DNA from: Pyrenophora tritici-repentis
Taxonomy: Eukaryota > Ascomycota > Dothideomycetes > Pleosporales > Pleosporaceae
NCBI RefSeq assembly: GCF_003171515.1
Contig: NC_089390.1
Span: 372,001 to 436,000, forward strand
DNA length: 64,000 nt
Reading direction: 5' to 3'
Below are positions 11,555 through 24,900 of this stretch, piece after piece. How positions within the stretch are numbered: position 1 is the first letter of the stretch; each line of letters begins with the position of its first letter. Position numbers and translations under genes: made by a program. Under the pieces are notes generated by a model. That model did not search any database and had not been told where the DNA came from. It worked only from the letters and a program-made list of their open reading frames with translations.

Positions 11555-12924
11555 ATGGCGGCTCCAGGTGGTAAATTCTTCATCCACGATAAACTCGGCA
11601 TACCAGCAAAACACCACGAGTCGTTTGAGCAACTATGGGAGACAAAATGGAAGCCACACGTACGTCCAATCTCCATCAACATCAGCACAAATAGCCCCAA
11701 AATATCCAGGCCCACCCTTCCAACCCCTAACCTAACCATCTCCACCAACTAACCCTCCCCCCCAGGCAACAATGGGAGTCTACCCCTTCATGTTCGGCAC
11801 CGCCTCGGACTTCGCCCCCCATCCTCGCCAGCATGAAAGCCTCCCAAATGCGCGAACCCTACAACTGGGACACCTACGCCCGCACCTTCTTCCCCACCGC
11901 ACAATCCCTCTACACCACCGCCACCACCGCCGAAGCAGCCGGAGAGTTAGAAAAAGCCTCAGAATACTACCTCCGCGCCTCAGCCGTCTACCGCATCGCC
12001 CGCTTCCCTGCGCCCCGCAGCCCGCTCCAGCGCGAAGCCTGGGCCCTAGGTAAAGACGCCTGTCTCAAAGGTCTCTCGTTGCGCCCGCATCCCGTGAAAG
12101 AGGTATTGGTACCGCATACGCACCGGCAACCAAATGAAGGCGACACGATACCCGTGTACCATCTCATCCCCGAGTCAGCAACGGAGGAAGCCCCCGTCCC
12201 CACCGTGATCATCTTCACAGGCCTCGACGGCTACCGCACTGAACTTGCCGTCTGGATGGAAGGCTTCCGCGCCGCGGGTATTGCAACCGTTGTCCTAGAG
12301 ATCCCCGGTACAGGCGATTGTCCCGCAAATGTATCGGACCCTACGTCGCCAGACCGCCTTTACTCATCGTTGTTCGATTGGGTCGAAGCGCAACCGCGCT
12401 TGCATACCAAGAAAACGGCTATCTGGGCGTTTAGCACAGGCGGTTACTACGCCATTCGCGTCGCGCACACGCACCCGGAGCGTCTTGCCGGCGTGGTGGC
12501 GTTGGGGGGTGGGTGTCATCACATGTTCGACCGGGAGTGGCTGGACCATGTAAATCATCTCGAGTATCCCTTTGATCTAGCAGATACACTGGCGTATAAA
12601 TGGGGGTACGGAAACGACGTTGAAGCTTTCAAGCAAGAGGCAAGCGCAAAGTTCTCGCTGCTGAATGATGGCACGCTTGATAAACCCGTTTGTGCGAGAT
12701 TGTTACTGGTGAATGGGACTGAGGATGAGATTTTTCCCATTGACGATTATTATCTTGCCTTGCAGCATGGAATGCCCAAGGAGGCAAGGTTTGTGCAGGA
12801 GAAGAAACATATGGGTGAGCCGGATAGCTTTTTTATCATTTTGAAGTGGTTGTATCAGTTGCTTGGGGTGGATGCGCAGCCGGGCAGGCTCATGGCTACG
12901 CTGCCTTTTAAGCCCAAGTATTAG
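11555..12924 (+). CDS. Ayg1-like alpha/beta hydrolase with apparent frameshift
   Basis: Exon 11555-11659, intron 11660-11765 (GTACGT...CCCCAG), then exon 11766-12924. The protein is of the DUF1100/FrsA-like family to which the melanin-pathway chain-shortening hydrolase Ayg1 belongs. The nucleophile lies in AFSTGGYYAIR, acid residues in VNGTEDEIFPIDD, and the histidine in EKKHMGEPDSF. The conserved N-terminal segment (ATMGVYPFMFGTASDF) is in one frame, but the following conserved segment (LASMKASQMREPYNWD) is one base out. The switch coincides with a run of six C at 11815-11820; five C would keep the frame open. It is therefore an assembly homopolymer error, a strain-specific mutation, or a gene starting internally at the ATG at 11833 (363 residues). 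Confidence 0.75.
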
Positions 12925-13124
12925 GGGGTTGGGTAAAAGGGGTGATAGGATAGGAATTCGATGTTGTCAAGCCATTCCTCTGTATCTGGAATGAGACAAG
13001 GATAAAACTTGAACTTGGAAGATCGATTTGAGGTAAATTTCTACACGAACAATGAATACTGTATCTCATAACGTGATCAGATGATCATTTTTTGTTTTGC
13101 GTTACTCATGAAGCATAACCTTCT
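12925..13124. other. convergent 3' region
   Basis: Short A/T-rich spacer between the hydrolase and lysyl-tRNA synthetase 3' ends. No feature seen. Confidence 0.35.
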
Positions 13125-15283
13125 TTACTTCCTGCCCTGATCAATTCCTACCGATGACGCCAGTGATGATATGCTAAAACTATTTGTGGGCTGACACAGG
13201 TTAGTATGGACAGGCTTTGAGGAATAGGCTGTACTCACGAATGCCTTCTGTGGGCTTAGGCGCGACGTCGACGACCTCCGCCGCGGGCTTCTTGTCTTCG
13301 ACAATATCCTTCATGAAGGGGAAAGTGAGAACTTCCTTGATGGTGTAGTGGTCGGTCAAGAACATGACCTGTAAGAGTTAGCATTCGTTTCAAGCTCGAT
13401 CTACACATCGGCATTCTTACCAGTCGGTCGATACCCATACCCCAACCACCGGTTGGTGGCAGACCGTACTCGAGTGACTGGCAGAAGGTCTCGTCAATGA
13501 GCTGTGCTTCGTCGTCACCTGCCGCCTTCTGGTTTGCTTGCTCCTCCTATACACGCATTAGTACATATTTATCATCACCCATCTTAGCAACTTACAAATC
13601 GCAGACGCTGGTCAAAGGGGTCGTTCAACTCAGTATACGCGTTGCAAATCTCCTTCTTGCACACGAATGCCTCGAAACGCTCGCAGAGACCTGGGATATC
13701 GCGGTGGTACTTGGCAAGTGGTGACATGACCTCTGGGTGACCGATGATGAAGGTAGGGTTGATGGCAGTCTCTTCGATGAACTCGCCGACCAGCTTATCG
13801 ATCATTCTTGCGTTGGTGCGGGGTTCTGAGCAGTCGACGTTGACCTTCTTGAGCACGTTCTTGAGGAACTTGTTGGTTTCCTCAGTGTGTAATTCAGTCG
13901 CTGGTGGCCACTTCTCGCCAGTTGCCTCCTCCAATGCGGGTATCATCTCGACTCGCCTCCATGGCCTGGCCCAGTTGACGTTGTATACTTCGCCGCTCTG
14001 AGTGTGGTAGACGGTCTCGTAGCTACCTGTGACCTCCTTGACCAACTCACTGACGAGCTCCTCGGTCATGTTCAGGACATCGTTGTAGTCGGCGTATGCC
14101 ATATAGAACTCGCAAGTGGTGAACTCGGGGTTGTGTGTGAGATCGATACCCTCGTTTCTGAATTGGCGACCAATTTCGTAGACCCTCTCCAGACCTCCGA
14201 CGACAAGTTCCTTGAGGTACAGCTCTGGTGCAATACGCATGTAGAGCTCCATGTCCAGCTCGTTGTGGTATGTCTTGAACGGCCGTGCTGTAGCACCTCC
14301 AGCGATCTTGTTCATCATGGGTGTCTGAACCTCGAGGAAGTCCCGGTCATCGAGGTACTTGCGAATGGCCTTGACGATCTTGGTACGGGTAATGAAAGTG
14401 TTGCGGGTAGAGTCGTTCATGATGAGGTCGAGGAACCGGTTGCGGTGACGTTGCTCCTGGTCCTTGTAACCACTATCGAAGCATTAGTATAGTTCATTCC
14501 CGAACCTGAATGAGACTTACAAGTGCTCTGTCGGCAACATCCTCAAGCATGGCGTAAGAAGGATGACTTCGCGCGCAAAAATACTCAGCTCACCCTCACC
14601 ACCCTTCTTGGGGGCAGTTCGACCGGGGAAGCCAATGACACCAATGATATCACCACGCTGGATGTTCTCGTGTTGCTTCTCAAAGGGTACATCGGCCTTG
14701 GACTCCTGCAATTGGCACATGACCTGAATGCTGACGCCCTCTGCCTTGCCTACAAGCGATTAGTTGGGATTGTGTGGTCACTATGCCATATACGCACAAA
14801 CATAGAAGTGGAGCGCATTGGAGGCGGATCGCTGTGTGATGACGCGAAGACCGATGCGAATCTCCTTCTCCGGCTCTGTCTCTCCCTTCTTGAGATGCGA
14901 GTAGTCGCGTACAAAGTCGGCGAGCTTGTAGTTGACGTGGAACTTGTGTGGGTAGGGGTTAGGTTGCTTGGAGGCTCGGAGCGCGTTGATCTTGTTGGAG
15001 CGAATTTCAAAGTATTGCTGCATACGATGAGAAATTTGTCTAATTGATCGCATCTTGAAAGCATGCATACGTTTGGGTTAAGTTCTTCGACATCGTCCTT
15101 CTTCTCCTTCTTGGGCCGCGCGGGTAGTGACGCTTCCTTCTCCTTCTTCTTCTCGTCCTTCTCGCGCTGCTTCTGGCGGCGCTTGAGTTCACTCTTAGAG
15201 ATCTTCTCGCCGGTTACAGGATCGGTATGGAGGTCCTTGGCCTCAGCAGCCGGTGGCTGGGATGCGGGTTGCTCGTCAGCCAT
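13125..15283 (-). CDS. KRS1: cytosolic lysyl-tRNA synthetase
   Basis: Exons 15283-15071, 15017-14798, 14749-14521, 14472-13596, 13546-13421 and 13368-13239, then a short uncertain last exon. About 598 codons are supported before the final intron. The N-terminus is a lysine-rich eukaryotic extension ([17 protein letters not shown]). The anticodon-binding OB fold follows, then class II motifs: motif 1 around [15 protein letters not shown], motif 2 with [19 protein letters not shown], and motif 3 with [16 protein letters not shown]. It charges tRNA-Lys using ATP. After PKPTEGI there is a consensus GTGAGT donor and a TACTAAC branch site, but three ends are possible (stops at 13201 unspliced, 13148 or 13125), so the C-terminal 10-20 residues are unresolved. 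Confidence 0.93.
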
Positions 15284-18200
15284 TGTTGCGATTGGAGAGT
15301 GTTGTAGTTTGTCTCGTGTGGGCGGCGCGATGGGACAAATTGCCCCGCCAAACTTTTTGACTCACCCCGCCATTGACTGCATATACAGGATTAACGTTTT
15401 TCCATCCGGCATCTGACTCACGACACAGTCATAATCTTCTAGAAGAGGAAGCTTCCAAAGTTTCGAAACCAGATTTGAAGTCCTCTGCTCCGACTGGTGG
15501 ACTGGGACGAATATTGTCGGGCTGTGGACGCATTTGATTTGTAGACCACCAGGAACAGGCATTGACGGAGTTGTCGCCTCATCCGCTCCAGTAGATTGGG
15601 CAATAAGATTACACACGCGGCGTCATTTGGTTGTTATAGTCGCAGATGAATCTTTATTCAAGAATGTTTACCTTGACTTAATATTCCAGACAATATGGTA
15701 TGCAAAACTCCGCCAGAATCATTGCATCTGACTCATCCAATGAAGCGTGAGATGACTGTTTGACATGCGCCTGACTCTTAATCTCACAATCACGCAAGCA
15801 GACCAGATCTACGCGGCCCATGTCTAACCCCATCATTCAAGGATGACCCAGGCCTGCGATGAGAAATACGAAGGCGCGCAGCGCTGGTGCCTGCGGCGAG
15901 CACATCCCCTTAGCGACGGGATATACTGTGGATCTGTCATCTCCTGACCCTGTAAATCATCAGGCAGTAATGTTGAGGCCCAGAGTAACTTACTCGTCAG
16001 CCCCAGTAAGTGCAGCTGTGGACATGGCATAGACCGACCTAACTATTGATAGACATACTCTGCCCGGATTTCGCCTCGTCTTGTTTCATGTTTCGTCTCT
16101 GTCCTTGCCATGTCTTCAAGCCTAATGAGACACGCCAAATCCATCACCATAGCGATCGTATTGGGCCACTACTCTCAGCTGCACTCCAAACTCGGAAAAT
16201 TGCTTTGCGACGCTTCTTGAAACATCAACTCTGGGGTGCACCGGGATGGTGGGGTTGATAGCTGCCGCAAGTGCGGCTAGGGCTGACTGCTGCACGACAT
16301 CGCGTCCGCCAGACAAAGACAGCTTGGGTAGGCCGGGATTTCGAAACACAGTTTGGCCAACCACGTATGGCGGGCTATATCGGGCTTGGTCGGATTCTCT
16401 CGGGAGGGGCTGGTGGGCGTATGGATTTCTTTGCCATTCATGATTGTTTCTTCGTGCTATTAAGGTCGAGCGTTGTTGCGGTTCGAGCGACTGCTGATCA
16501 CGAAGATTGCACATGGAAACGGAGGATAGATGGCGTTGAAGCTAAAGCAGGTACGATCTTCTCGAAACACGAAATCATGACCAGTCAAGCCTGTTCCTGC
16601 AGCTGATCATGCTGGACTGGTAGGCTAGCCGGGATGCCTTTGGCGTCAAATCACCGAAGATTGTATGCCACGGCCCGGATGCCGTTCGGTAGTTCGCAGC
16701 GACATGAGCTGCTCAGCGATCGCAAGCAACGTGGGCATCTCCAGCTCTACGTCATGTGTAACCTGTTCTCGATCGCACAAGCGCGCGGATGACGCCAGAA
16801 CAAATGACGACAAAGCAAATGGATCACGGGAAGCCGTGCAATCGAGAGGCCGAGCAAACACGTGATGGGAAATGATGAAAATGATGGTGTTTGTGTTTCA
16901 AATCACTCGGGAAAAGCGACTAGACGTGCTCGAATCTGCGTGTGGTGTGATTCTAGATTCTGGAATGAAGCGTCTTTTTCATGACCCCTCTCTCGTACTG
17001 GGCACAGGCATCAACCACCATCACAGACTCACATCTGGCACGGCCTATCGATAGATGAAGGTGGATTGGATTGACAGTCAGCACAATCGATACGAACTGA
17101 ACCTTGGAGGCTCAGACAACGTTGGCGAGCTGCATGGTCAATCATAATGCGGAGAGATAAGATTGTGGGCTCAGGCTGATTGTGTCTCAATGCCGGGAAC
17201 GGGCGGGCCGCCAACCAAGTGTGAACTGACCGAGGGGAGCCCCTTTTCCCGCACCTTTTGGGCAGCTGGCGGGCATGAAGGTGATAAGATTTGCTAATTT
17301 GGATGCAAAAAGTGGATAGGGGTATGCTAGCGGCGTGGTCGAATCACGGGCCAGCGGTGGTTTGAGCTTTTCTGGTGCCGGTGCCGATAGTGTGGTTGGG
17401 GGAGGCGTGCGTGTGTGGTGGCGAGGGTTCGTCGTTGTTTTGGTCCCGGTTGTTGATCAACAAATAACAATAAACACACGACCGTTCAACACAACGGTTG
17501 TTCAACACAACGTGGCAGAGGCTCCGCACCAGCGCGTCGTGGAACTTTTAGGCAGTGCATGCAGCAGTCAAATAGGTACGCGACGTGTCTAAACGTCTCT
17601 TGCAACGCTTGTTCGCCCTGGCTGCTTCATTTAGGGCCTGCTGCCATGTCGTCGATTGGCAGGCGGGACTAACGGTTTGCTGCAGGGCGCTTTCGGGTGA
17701 GGGTGTGCACGGACCATGCCCGCCGCCTTTCCTGCCACACGACACACGGGCGAAAAGACATCCAGCGCGAACTGGCGAACGCGTCTTCTCCCATATACCA
17801 TAGCATCCCCAGCCGATCGCTGTCGAGCGCACAAAGGGTCTTTTCATCGCTCGATCGCAACAAGTCTCCCCTCTGCATTGCATCATCACGTCGTGACGCG
17901 CCTGCGCCCTGGCTCGAGTACGCCTTCCCCATTGACGAGGTAAACACACGCGCGCATTCCGCCTTCGCCTCACGACACGCAGCGAATCGCCCACGAACAC
18001 GCCGACAACACCCACTACCACCAACCCACCTCTCCCAACTTGCAATCCTGCCCCCCACCGAGTGAGCACCATCAGCAGGCCTTGTATGGATCACTACCGG
18101 ACCAAGCAAGCTGCTTGCTGAGGTGGATCCTACCGCTCTTCAACGCCAAGAAAGACGACGACGACCTCGCGCACGTGTCTGCAGCATTCCACGCATTCAT

Positions 18201-18288
18201 ACCAGCGCCCCCTCACCCCGCACACGTCTGCATCCTGCAAACACCCACCTGGCGCTATCGCTATCGCCTCGACAATAGCCATCTCTCC
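15284..18288. other. 3-kb region upstream of wee1, no gene recognised
   Basis: It contains the KRS1 promoter at its left and probably a long 5' leader for wee1 at its right (C-rich from about 17.7 kb). Several short open frames on both strands (for example around 16.1-16.6 and 17.5-18.1 kb) show no recognisable domain and are treated as chance. Confidence 0.35.
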
Positions 18289-18309
18289 ATGCCCACTGCG
18301 CCTGCCTAG
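18289..18309 (+). promoter_or_regulatory. candidate minimal upstream ORF before wee1
   Basis: A six-codon frame (MPTAPA then TAG) ends 98 nt before the chosen Wee1 ATG. If it lies in the mRNA leader it could reduce or condition translation of Wee1. The transcription start is not known, so this is an inference. Confidence 0.3.
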
Positions 18310-18407
18310 ACACCTCCCAGGAGTCATCACCACCTGCCATTCCGACCCTGACCTTGGACGCTACCACAGCGCGCGAGACCCTCAGCCCTCGCTTTTACTT
18401 GCGAACC

Positions 18408-21400
18408 ATGGACTACGGATATTCGCCTAGTCGTGAGGGCGGCACTATGCACTTTCCCTCACCCACCCACCCCCACAGCTATCGACTCGACGGCGCCCAC
18501 TTCTCGCACCTGCAAGAACTCCGCCGCTCGCTCTCACGCTCGCCTTCCAAGCAGTCGCGCTTCCAGCTCCGCAACTCCGACACGCCCCGCTCTCCCATCT
18601 CACCACTTGCCATTGCGCGCGCCTTTTCGCCCAAAGCGCACAAGCCCACCAGTCCTATCGCGACTTTCTTCCCTGAGTCACCACTAGCGCAACAGGCCCC
18701 CGCAAAGAAGAAGTTCTCCCTGCGCCGCCCAGCAGGTCCCTTCCGCTCGTCACCGCGCACCCGCAGCAGCAACTCCAAGAGCCCGCGACGACGCGCACTG
18801 GCCGACTCTCCCGACGGTGGCAACGCGACGCCCTTTTTGGCCCGACCAACCGCTGGCATGGAAAACACTCCCGCCCGACGGCCGAGCGCAGAGTCTCCCG
18901 ACACCATGGACATGGACAAACGCCTAGAGGTAGATGACAAACCCATCAAGTTTGAATTCGCCCGCCGTCCTGACTTGTCGCCTTTGCCCCCCGCAAAGTC
19001 AAGCCCACTCAAGCGCAACGACGGACTCATGAACCTGAGCGGATCGCCCGGCAGCAGCCCCATGGCAAAGCGCCGCAGTTTGCACGGCCACCTCGAGAAC
19101 GACTTCGAGAGCATCTTCGACCCAACCCCCTCATTGCGCCTTTTCGCCGAGGGCACCTCGCCCACAAAGTATAACAACGACGCGAACAACGCCTTCTCCT
19201 TCAACAGCTCACCTATAAACACCACGCCCACCTCGCCTGTTCGCCGCGCAACCTCTCTTCGGAGATCAACCCTGTCGCAACGCTCAAGTACCCCGCGCAA
19301 GCCTGACGGCGAGTTCGCAATGCCTGGAGCGGCGGCTTCCAAGACGCGCAATCGCATGTCCCTAGACAGCACAATGAACCCTCCAGCTTCCTTGTCCGCG
19401 CAAACGCCCTTCCGCAAGTCCACTTTCGATGCGGGGCGCATGGGCTTGCCTCAGCCCACCCCTCGGCCGGGACCAGGAGGGCCACACCCGCTTTCACACG
19501 CCCATACTCCGTCTTCTACTTCGTCATTTAGCAGCGGTACGCCAATGGCCCCTCCCCGAGCACCAGCCATTCAGTGGAGCGGCCCTGCATTTGCCCCTCC
19601 CACAAACCCAGGAACCAACCCACTCTTCAGCCGATCCCTCCCCATCGGCATTGGACGCCCGAATGCCGAGGACGGCGAGCAGTCTTCGCAAGACTCGTTC
19701 GACACTCCGTTCAAGGCCGCGCAGCCCCCACCTGTCGCCTTCTCCACTGGTCTTTTGTCCAAGAAGAACCGCAATGCGGACGAGCCTGCGGCTGGTGGCA
19801 TCTATGTCATGCCTGACACGCCATCAAAGCGCCAGTCGTTTCCTCCAGCTGCCGCAGACAGGTCCCTCAACCTCGACACGCCTTTGGTAAAGCGATCGGG
19901 CAGTCTCTTCGGTAACGATGTGCGACCGCCTCAGCACCAGTTTGGCACGCCTAGCACTCCCTTCAGCGCCAACGTGTCCAAGTTCTCCACCGACTCGTTT
20001 GGTAAGCGACCGAGCATTTTCGGCGACATGGGCAATACCATGCAGCGCCGAGGAAGCTTCGTAAGTATCGATGGTGACCACGACGACGACACCCAGCCGG
20101 ATGCCCAGTCCCCAACAGCGAATCGGATGGGTGACAGTCAGTCGAGTGCCGATGACATGCCACCCACTCCGACCAAGCCCAGTGGTGGTTCCAGTCGTCG
20201 TTCAAAGGAGAGCAGCTTGCGCCGTAAGACGTTCCGCTCGCGCCCTTCTATTGGCACAGATACCTTTGCCATTCCCGACAACGATGGTCGTCCTACGAGT
20301 AAGTACTCATCTCGCTCCAACCCCGAAATGGTCCCGGGCAAAGACAGCTCGTCAGATGACGAGGAGTCTACGCCAACGGTTGACAAGTCCCCCTCTGCAC
20401 ACGCCCTTGACGCAAATCGAAGTCGGTCGCTGCGGCACTCCATGAATATTGGTCGCCCTCTGCCTCTTTCGCGACGCGTCGCGCGTACAAGTATCCAGTC
20501 ATCAAACCCACAGAACAACACTAAGCAGTCAACAGCAGCCGGAAGTCTCTTTGGCACACCACAGACACCCGCAACCGAATCGTTTGGTGCTCCCGATGCG
20601 AGCAAACTGTCCATATCTGGCAACCGACGCGGATCGTTCCCTCTTAACAGCAGCTTTGGGTCGTGTGCACCTGCGACCCCGACTACGCCTCGCGATTCTG
20701 GCTACTTTGGTGGTGTAGGCGCCATACCAATCGGCCTCACCAAGAACGATGTGGACGAGTCGCTGAGCGAGCGTTTCCATGAGATCAAGCCCCTAGATGG
20801 CGGAGAGGGCGAGTTCTCCACTGTCTACCGCGTTAGCAAGCCAGTCCAGGTTTCACCTCTTAGGTCACCTGCCGGTAGCCAAGTGTGGGTCGTGAAGAAA
20901 TCCAAGAAGCAGTACATCGGTACTGGTGACCGTCTAAAGAAGATGCGCGAGGTGGAAATCCTCTATGCTCTTCGAGGAAACGAGCATGTGCTGGACATCA
21001 AGACACATTGGGAGTCCAACCAGCACCTGTACATTCAAACTGAGTACTGCGAGGGCGGTAATTTGAGGAAGTATCTTGACAACGTCGGCTATAACAGCCG
21101 CCTTGACGACTTCCGCATCTGGAAGATCCTGTTGGAGCTTTTGTCGGTAAGTCTAAAAATGGTCTTTGTCCACCAACCACGCTAACCCTATCACAGGGTC
21201 TCAAGTCCATTCACGACGCAGGCTATATCCACCTTGACTTGAAGCCAGCCAACATCCTCATCGACTTTGAGGGTGGGCTGAAGATTGCAGACTTTGGTCT
21301 TGCGAGTCAATGGCCAGCTCCACCAGGTATCGACGGCGAAGGTGACCGCCACTACCTTGCTCCCGAACAACTCTCTGGCCGCTTCGACAAGCCTGCTGAC

Positions 21401-21919
21401 ATCTTCGCTCTCGGCATGATGTTGGCTGAGATCGCCGGCAACTGTGTCATCCCCGAAAACGGTGACTACTGGCAGAAGCTGCGATCTGGCGAGTTTGCGA
21501 CTGTTCTCCCAAGCCTGACATGGAGCGCCGAGAGCACTCTCAGCCGCGACCTCAACGGCGACCCAGTTCCCGAGAACGCCAGACAATCGATGGATGGTTT
21601 CCTCATGTCTGATGCCGATGAGGACCCGATGACGGCAATCATGGTCAAGCCTTCCTCTCCCGAGGAAGAGCTTGCGCGAGCACCATCGTTCATGATTCAC
21701 CGCAATGATCCGAACTGCATGGACGAGGTCGTGTATGCGATGCTGCATCGTGATCCCGACATGCGCCCTACTGCAGACGATGTTCTTGCCTGCTACGGAT
21801 GTCGATGGGTCGATGCAAGGCGCCGATCTGGTGCCACCGTCTATGAGGGCAACTTCGGACCCAGCGACGAAATCCTCGCGACATACGCCTGCGACGAGGA
21901 CATGATGGACATGAGCTGA
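18408..21919 (+). CDS. wee1: Wee1-family mitotic inhibitor kinase
   Basis: Exons 18408-21146 and 21197-21919 (50-bp phase-0 intron, GTAAGT...CACAG) give 1,153 residues. The ATG at 18408 (MDYGYSPSREGG) is the first in frame; only a TTG precedes it. About 790 residues of serine/proline-rich disordered sequence with many SP/TP sites precede the kinase domain. The domain shows the glycine loop GEGEFSTVYRV, the lysine in WVVKKSKKQY, the Wee1-type catalytic loop HLDLKPANIL (L instead of R) and DFGLAS. Wee1 phosphorylates the inhibitory tyrosine of CDK1 and blocks entry into mitosis, acting in the nucleus. The many SP/TP sites suggest regulation by CDK phosphorylation, as known for the family. The intron falls just before the catalytic loop. 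Confidence 0.93.
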
Positions 21920-24900
21920 GCTTCTGCATTAAACCACTCATGTATTTCCTACACACCAACCACATCTCTTGTCGACACTAAAAAAATGCTCTTGGGACCC
22001 GGCCTCGCCTTGCCTGATCATCTGGCGACACCTTGGCTACGACGTGGATCTGCGGCCATTTTCCCAAATGTCTTGCGATACAGTTGTCCCTCGACCAACC
22101 CCCTGTATAACAACAACTTTGGCGTTCTGAGACCGGAAAAAAAGGGAACGCAACTACTTGTTTGCCTTTTACGACTTTTTTCCGATTCGAAGATTCGCTT
22201 TGTGTCTTCTTTTCACTACCACTGTATTACGAGCTTCTGAACCCTTTAACGTAACGGCCGATTTGTTTTCTTTCCTTTTTATTTGAGGGTGGCGCTACTG
22301 CTACTGCCGCTGGCTCCAAAAGGGAGGATTTGTTTCCGCCCTTGTGGGCTCTGGCGTGCCTTTATTTTCTTGCTGGGGAAACAATCATGGAGTTTTGTGC
22401 GTTGCATATTGCATCCCCCAACGAGGATACCTTCGCAGCTGGAAAATAGCGCGAATGGGGATTGGCGTTTTCTCTCTCAGTCTCTTCTGTTTTGTGTGTT
22501 TTGATCCTTCTTCCCTTTGTTTGTGTATCTGTGGAATGAAATGGCATGGGCTTCACTGGTGGAGTTGATCAGATGCTGGTGGATGATTGAACGGGCCTGG
22601 GGATAACGGCGTTGGCTGCTGGTGGATGGATGGGTGGTGGTGACGGTGGTGGATATCGAGGGGGGTATGTTGAAGAGCAATATCACTCACGATTTTCATG
22701 ACCAACAAATTTGCCTTCAATTTGACTGTGACTGCGTTGCTGTGTGATAGTATTATGAACAGCGATAACTCGAGAGGTTTTATCACTGTCCTGTGGAGCA
22801 TAAAAAGAGTCCTGTCGTTGGACAATAAACATTTTCGAGTCAGAAGAAATACTGTGATTGATACTCACATTAGTTGTGTTGACAGCTACGTTGCGCTATT
22901 ACCATGATACTACTGAAATTAGAAAAAATACATGACTATGATCAGGTAGAATTACCCCCCAACTTGACATGGAATATCATCAATCTAATCCTCAACGACA
23001 CTCAGTCAGTTATCGATAAAAAAGCAAATAGCTAGACCAAGGCCACATCCCTATGTCTAAACCACCCCATTCATGCTCTCACACCGACATCGAAATTCAT
23101 ATCACTTCCTTACTCTTCTATACTACTCTTGTCATGGATAAGCAGATGAACACCCTTGATTATTCTTTACTGCGTTTATACCCCTCCTCACTCCTCCTTC
23201 TCACCTGGAGTTTCGTTTTGATGTCGTCTCTCTTCTCTTCCCGTTTTCATTTTCTAGTGGTTGAAGTATCGAAAGAAGGGAAAGTGTGGAGAAACGTTGT
23301 TAACATTTGTGTGTATGTATACGCTAGCTCGGATTAGCTGTGGAGGAGGTGAGCATAGATCGACGATGGATTGAGGGTAAAGCGTGTGAGCGAGAGAGCT
23401 GCGAGAGGGGTGGCAGTGTGGAGGGGAAGTGAGGATTTAGGATCTAGGTGTTCTTGACCTTTTGATTCTCTGCGGCGGTGTTGACTGACTAGGGAATTGA
23501 CTATGGAGTTGACGAGGGTTGATAAGCGGGAGTTGATAGTTGATGGGATTTGTATATATGTGTGTGTAGTAGAAAGATGTAGAGCGGTAACAAGAAAAGC
23601 GGGAGGAAAGGTAAAAAAAGAAAGAAAAAGGTAAAGAACCAGCGAGTGGGCAGGCGCAGTCTACAAAGCCTTTGAGTGATATTGGGGGTAGAGAGGTAGA
23701 AGCAAAAAGCCATGTTTACATGATTAAATCTGTAGGTTGTACAAGTCATGTTGCAAAGTTGGTAAATAAGAAAATATATTTTGACTATACTATCTACTTC
23801 CCAGCCTACTAAAAGCCTGTTACTCGTATCGCAAAAATGCTTCAACCGCGTCCGCTATGTTACATTCATTCCCTTGAGTGACATCGTCACCGCTCCTGCT
23901 CTTATTCGAGACACGTTCGATATGAAACCCGCGTACTAGTCACACCAATTCTCTGCTACGGTATTTCTCCGGCCTACATACTTGTCGATTTCACGATATC
24001 CTTCCAGTCATCTTTTGGCGCGAGTGCTGCGACATGATCCTATCCCTTTCTCCTTCCGAAAAGTTTACCATGCCGTCGTTGAGAAAACGCTCTGTCACTA
24101 TAATCCTATCATCACGTTTGCGACACCTTTTACTCGCATCTTGGGCAGATCCATTAGTATACAAATATATTCAACGTGACTTGACAATGCGTTCGGTGCG
24201 AGAGAGAGCTGCGGTGCACAAGTTGTACGTTCAAGGATAGAAGATCGCCGATAGATAGAGGCTCTGTGCTAACTTCGGTAGGGGGACGAGTCAGGGTTCA
24301 TTCAAATTCGAGTGGCTACGAAAAGGACAATGGGGAGGATAGCGTAAACGATGTGATTGAGCGTTTGGTAGGGCGGGCTCGTAGAATTAGCACGAATGGT
24401 ACGGGTAATGTAGAGGCCTTAGCCCCGCGATCCTCGCTCTAAAACGATCAATTTATGAGAGAAATCTGATTGTAAAACTGTGTAGATGTGGAATTTTGGT
24501 TGTTCGCCAAATACTAGATATCATGGTAGTGTGAGTTTGTATGAGAAAGACTGCTTGTCTACTTTGTACCTGGAAGGAATAAGTCCGTTTCTACTTGTGT
24601 TGTGGAGAGAGCGTATCGTTTCCGGTAATGTGGTTCGTTTACCGGAGGGACTAGATGCTGATATGGCACTTTGTTGTACAGGTCTCCGTGCCTGAGACCA
24701 CTCTTTTACTTCTGTCTTGATAGATCCAAGTCTCGTTGTGATATGTAGACAGTACGCGTTCAAGCTCAAAGTGCGGCCCGTTCACTGGATGAAGTGGAAA
24801 TTGACAGTGTAGTTTCTCGGAATCAACACACTTCGCAACGGAAAACGCACTCAAAAGGGTGCAAACGAGCGATCTCGAAGGAGGAGTTGAAGCTAGCCTT

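Noticed and set aside
16122..16606. Overlapping frames on both strands around 16.1-16.6 kb
   Set aside because: Neither strand gives a recognisable domain and the frames shadow each other.
18479..19441. Long minus-strand frame of 320 codons
   Set aside because: It is the antisense shadow of the serine/proline-rich Wee1 N-terminus.
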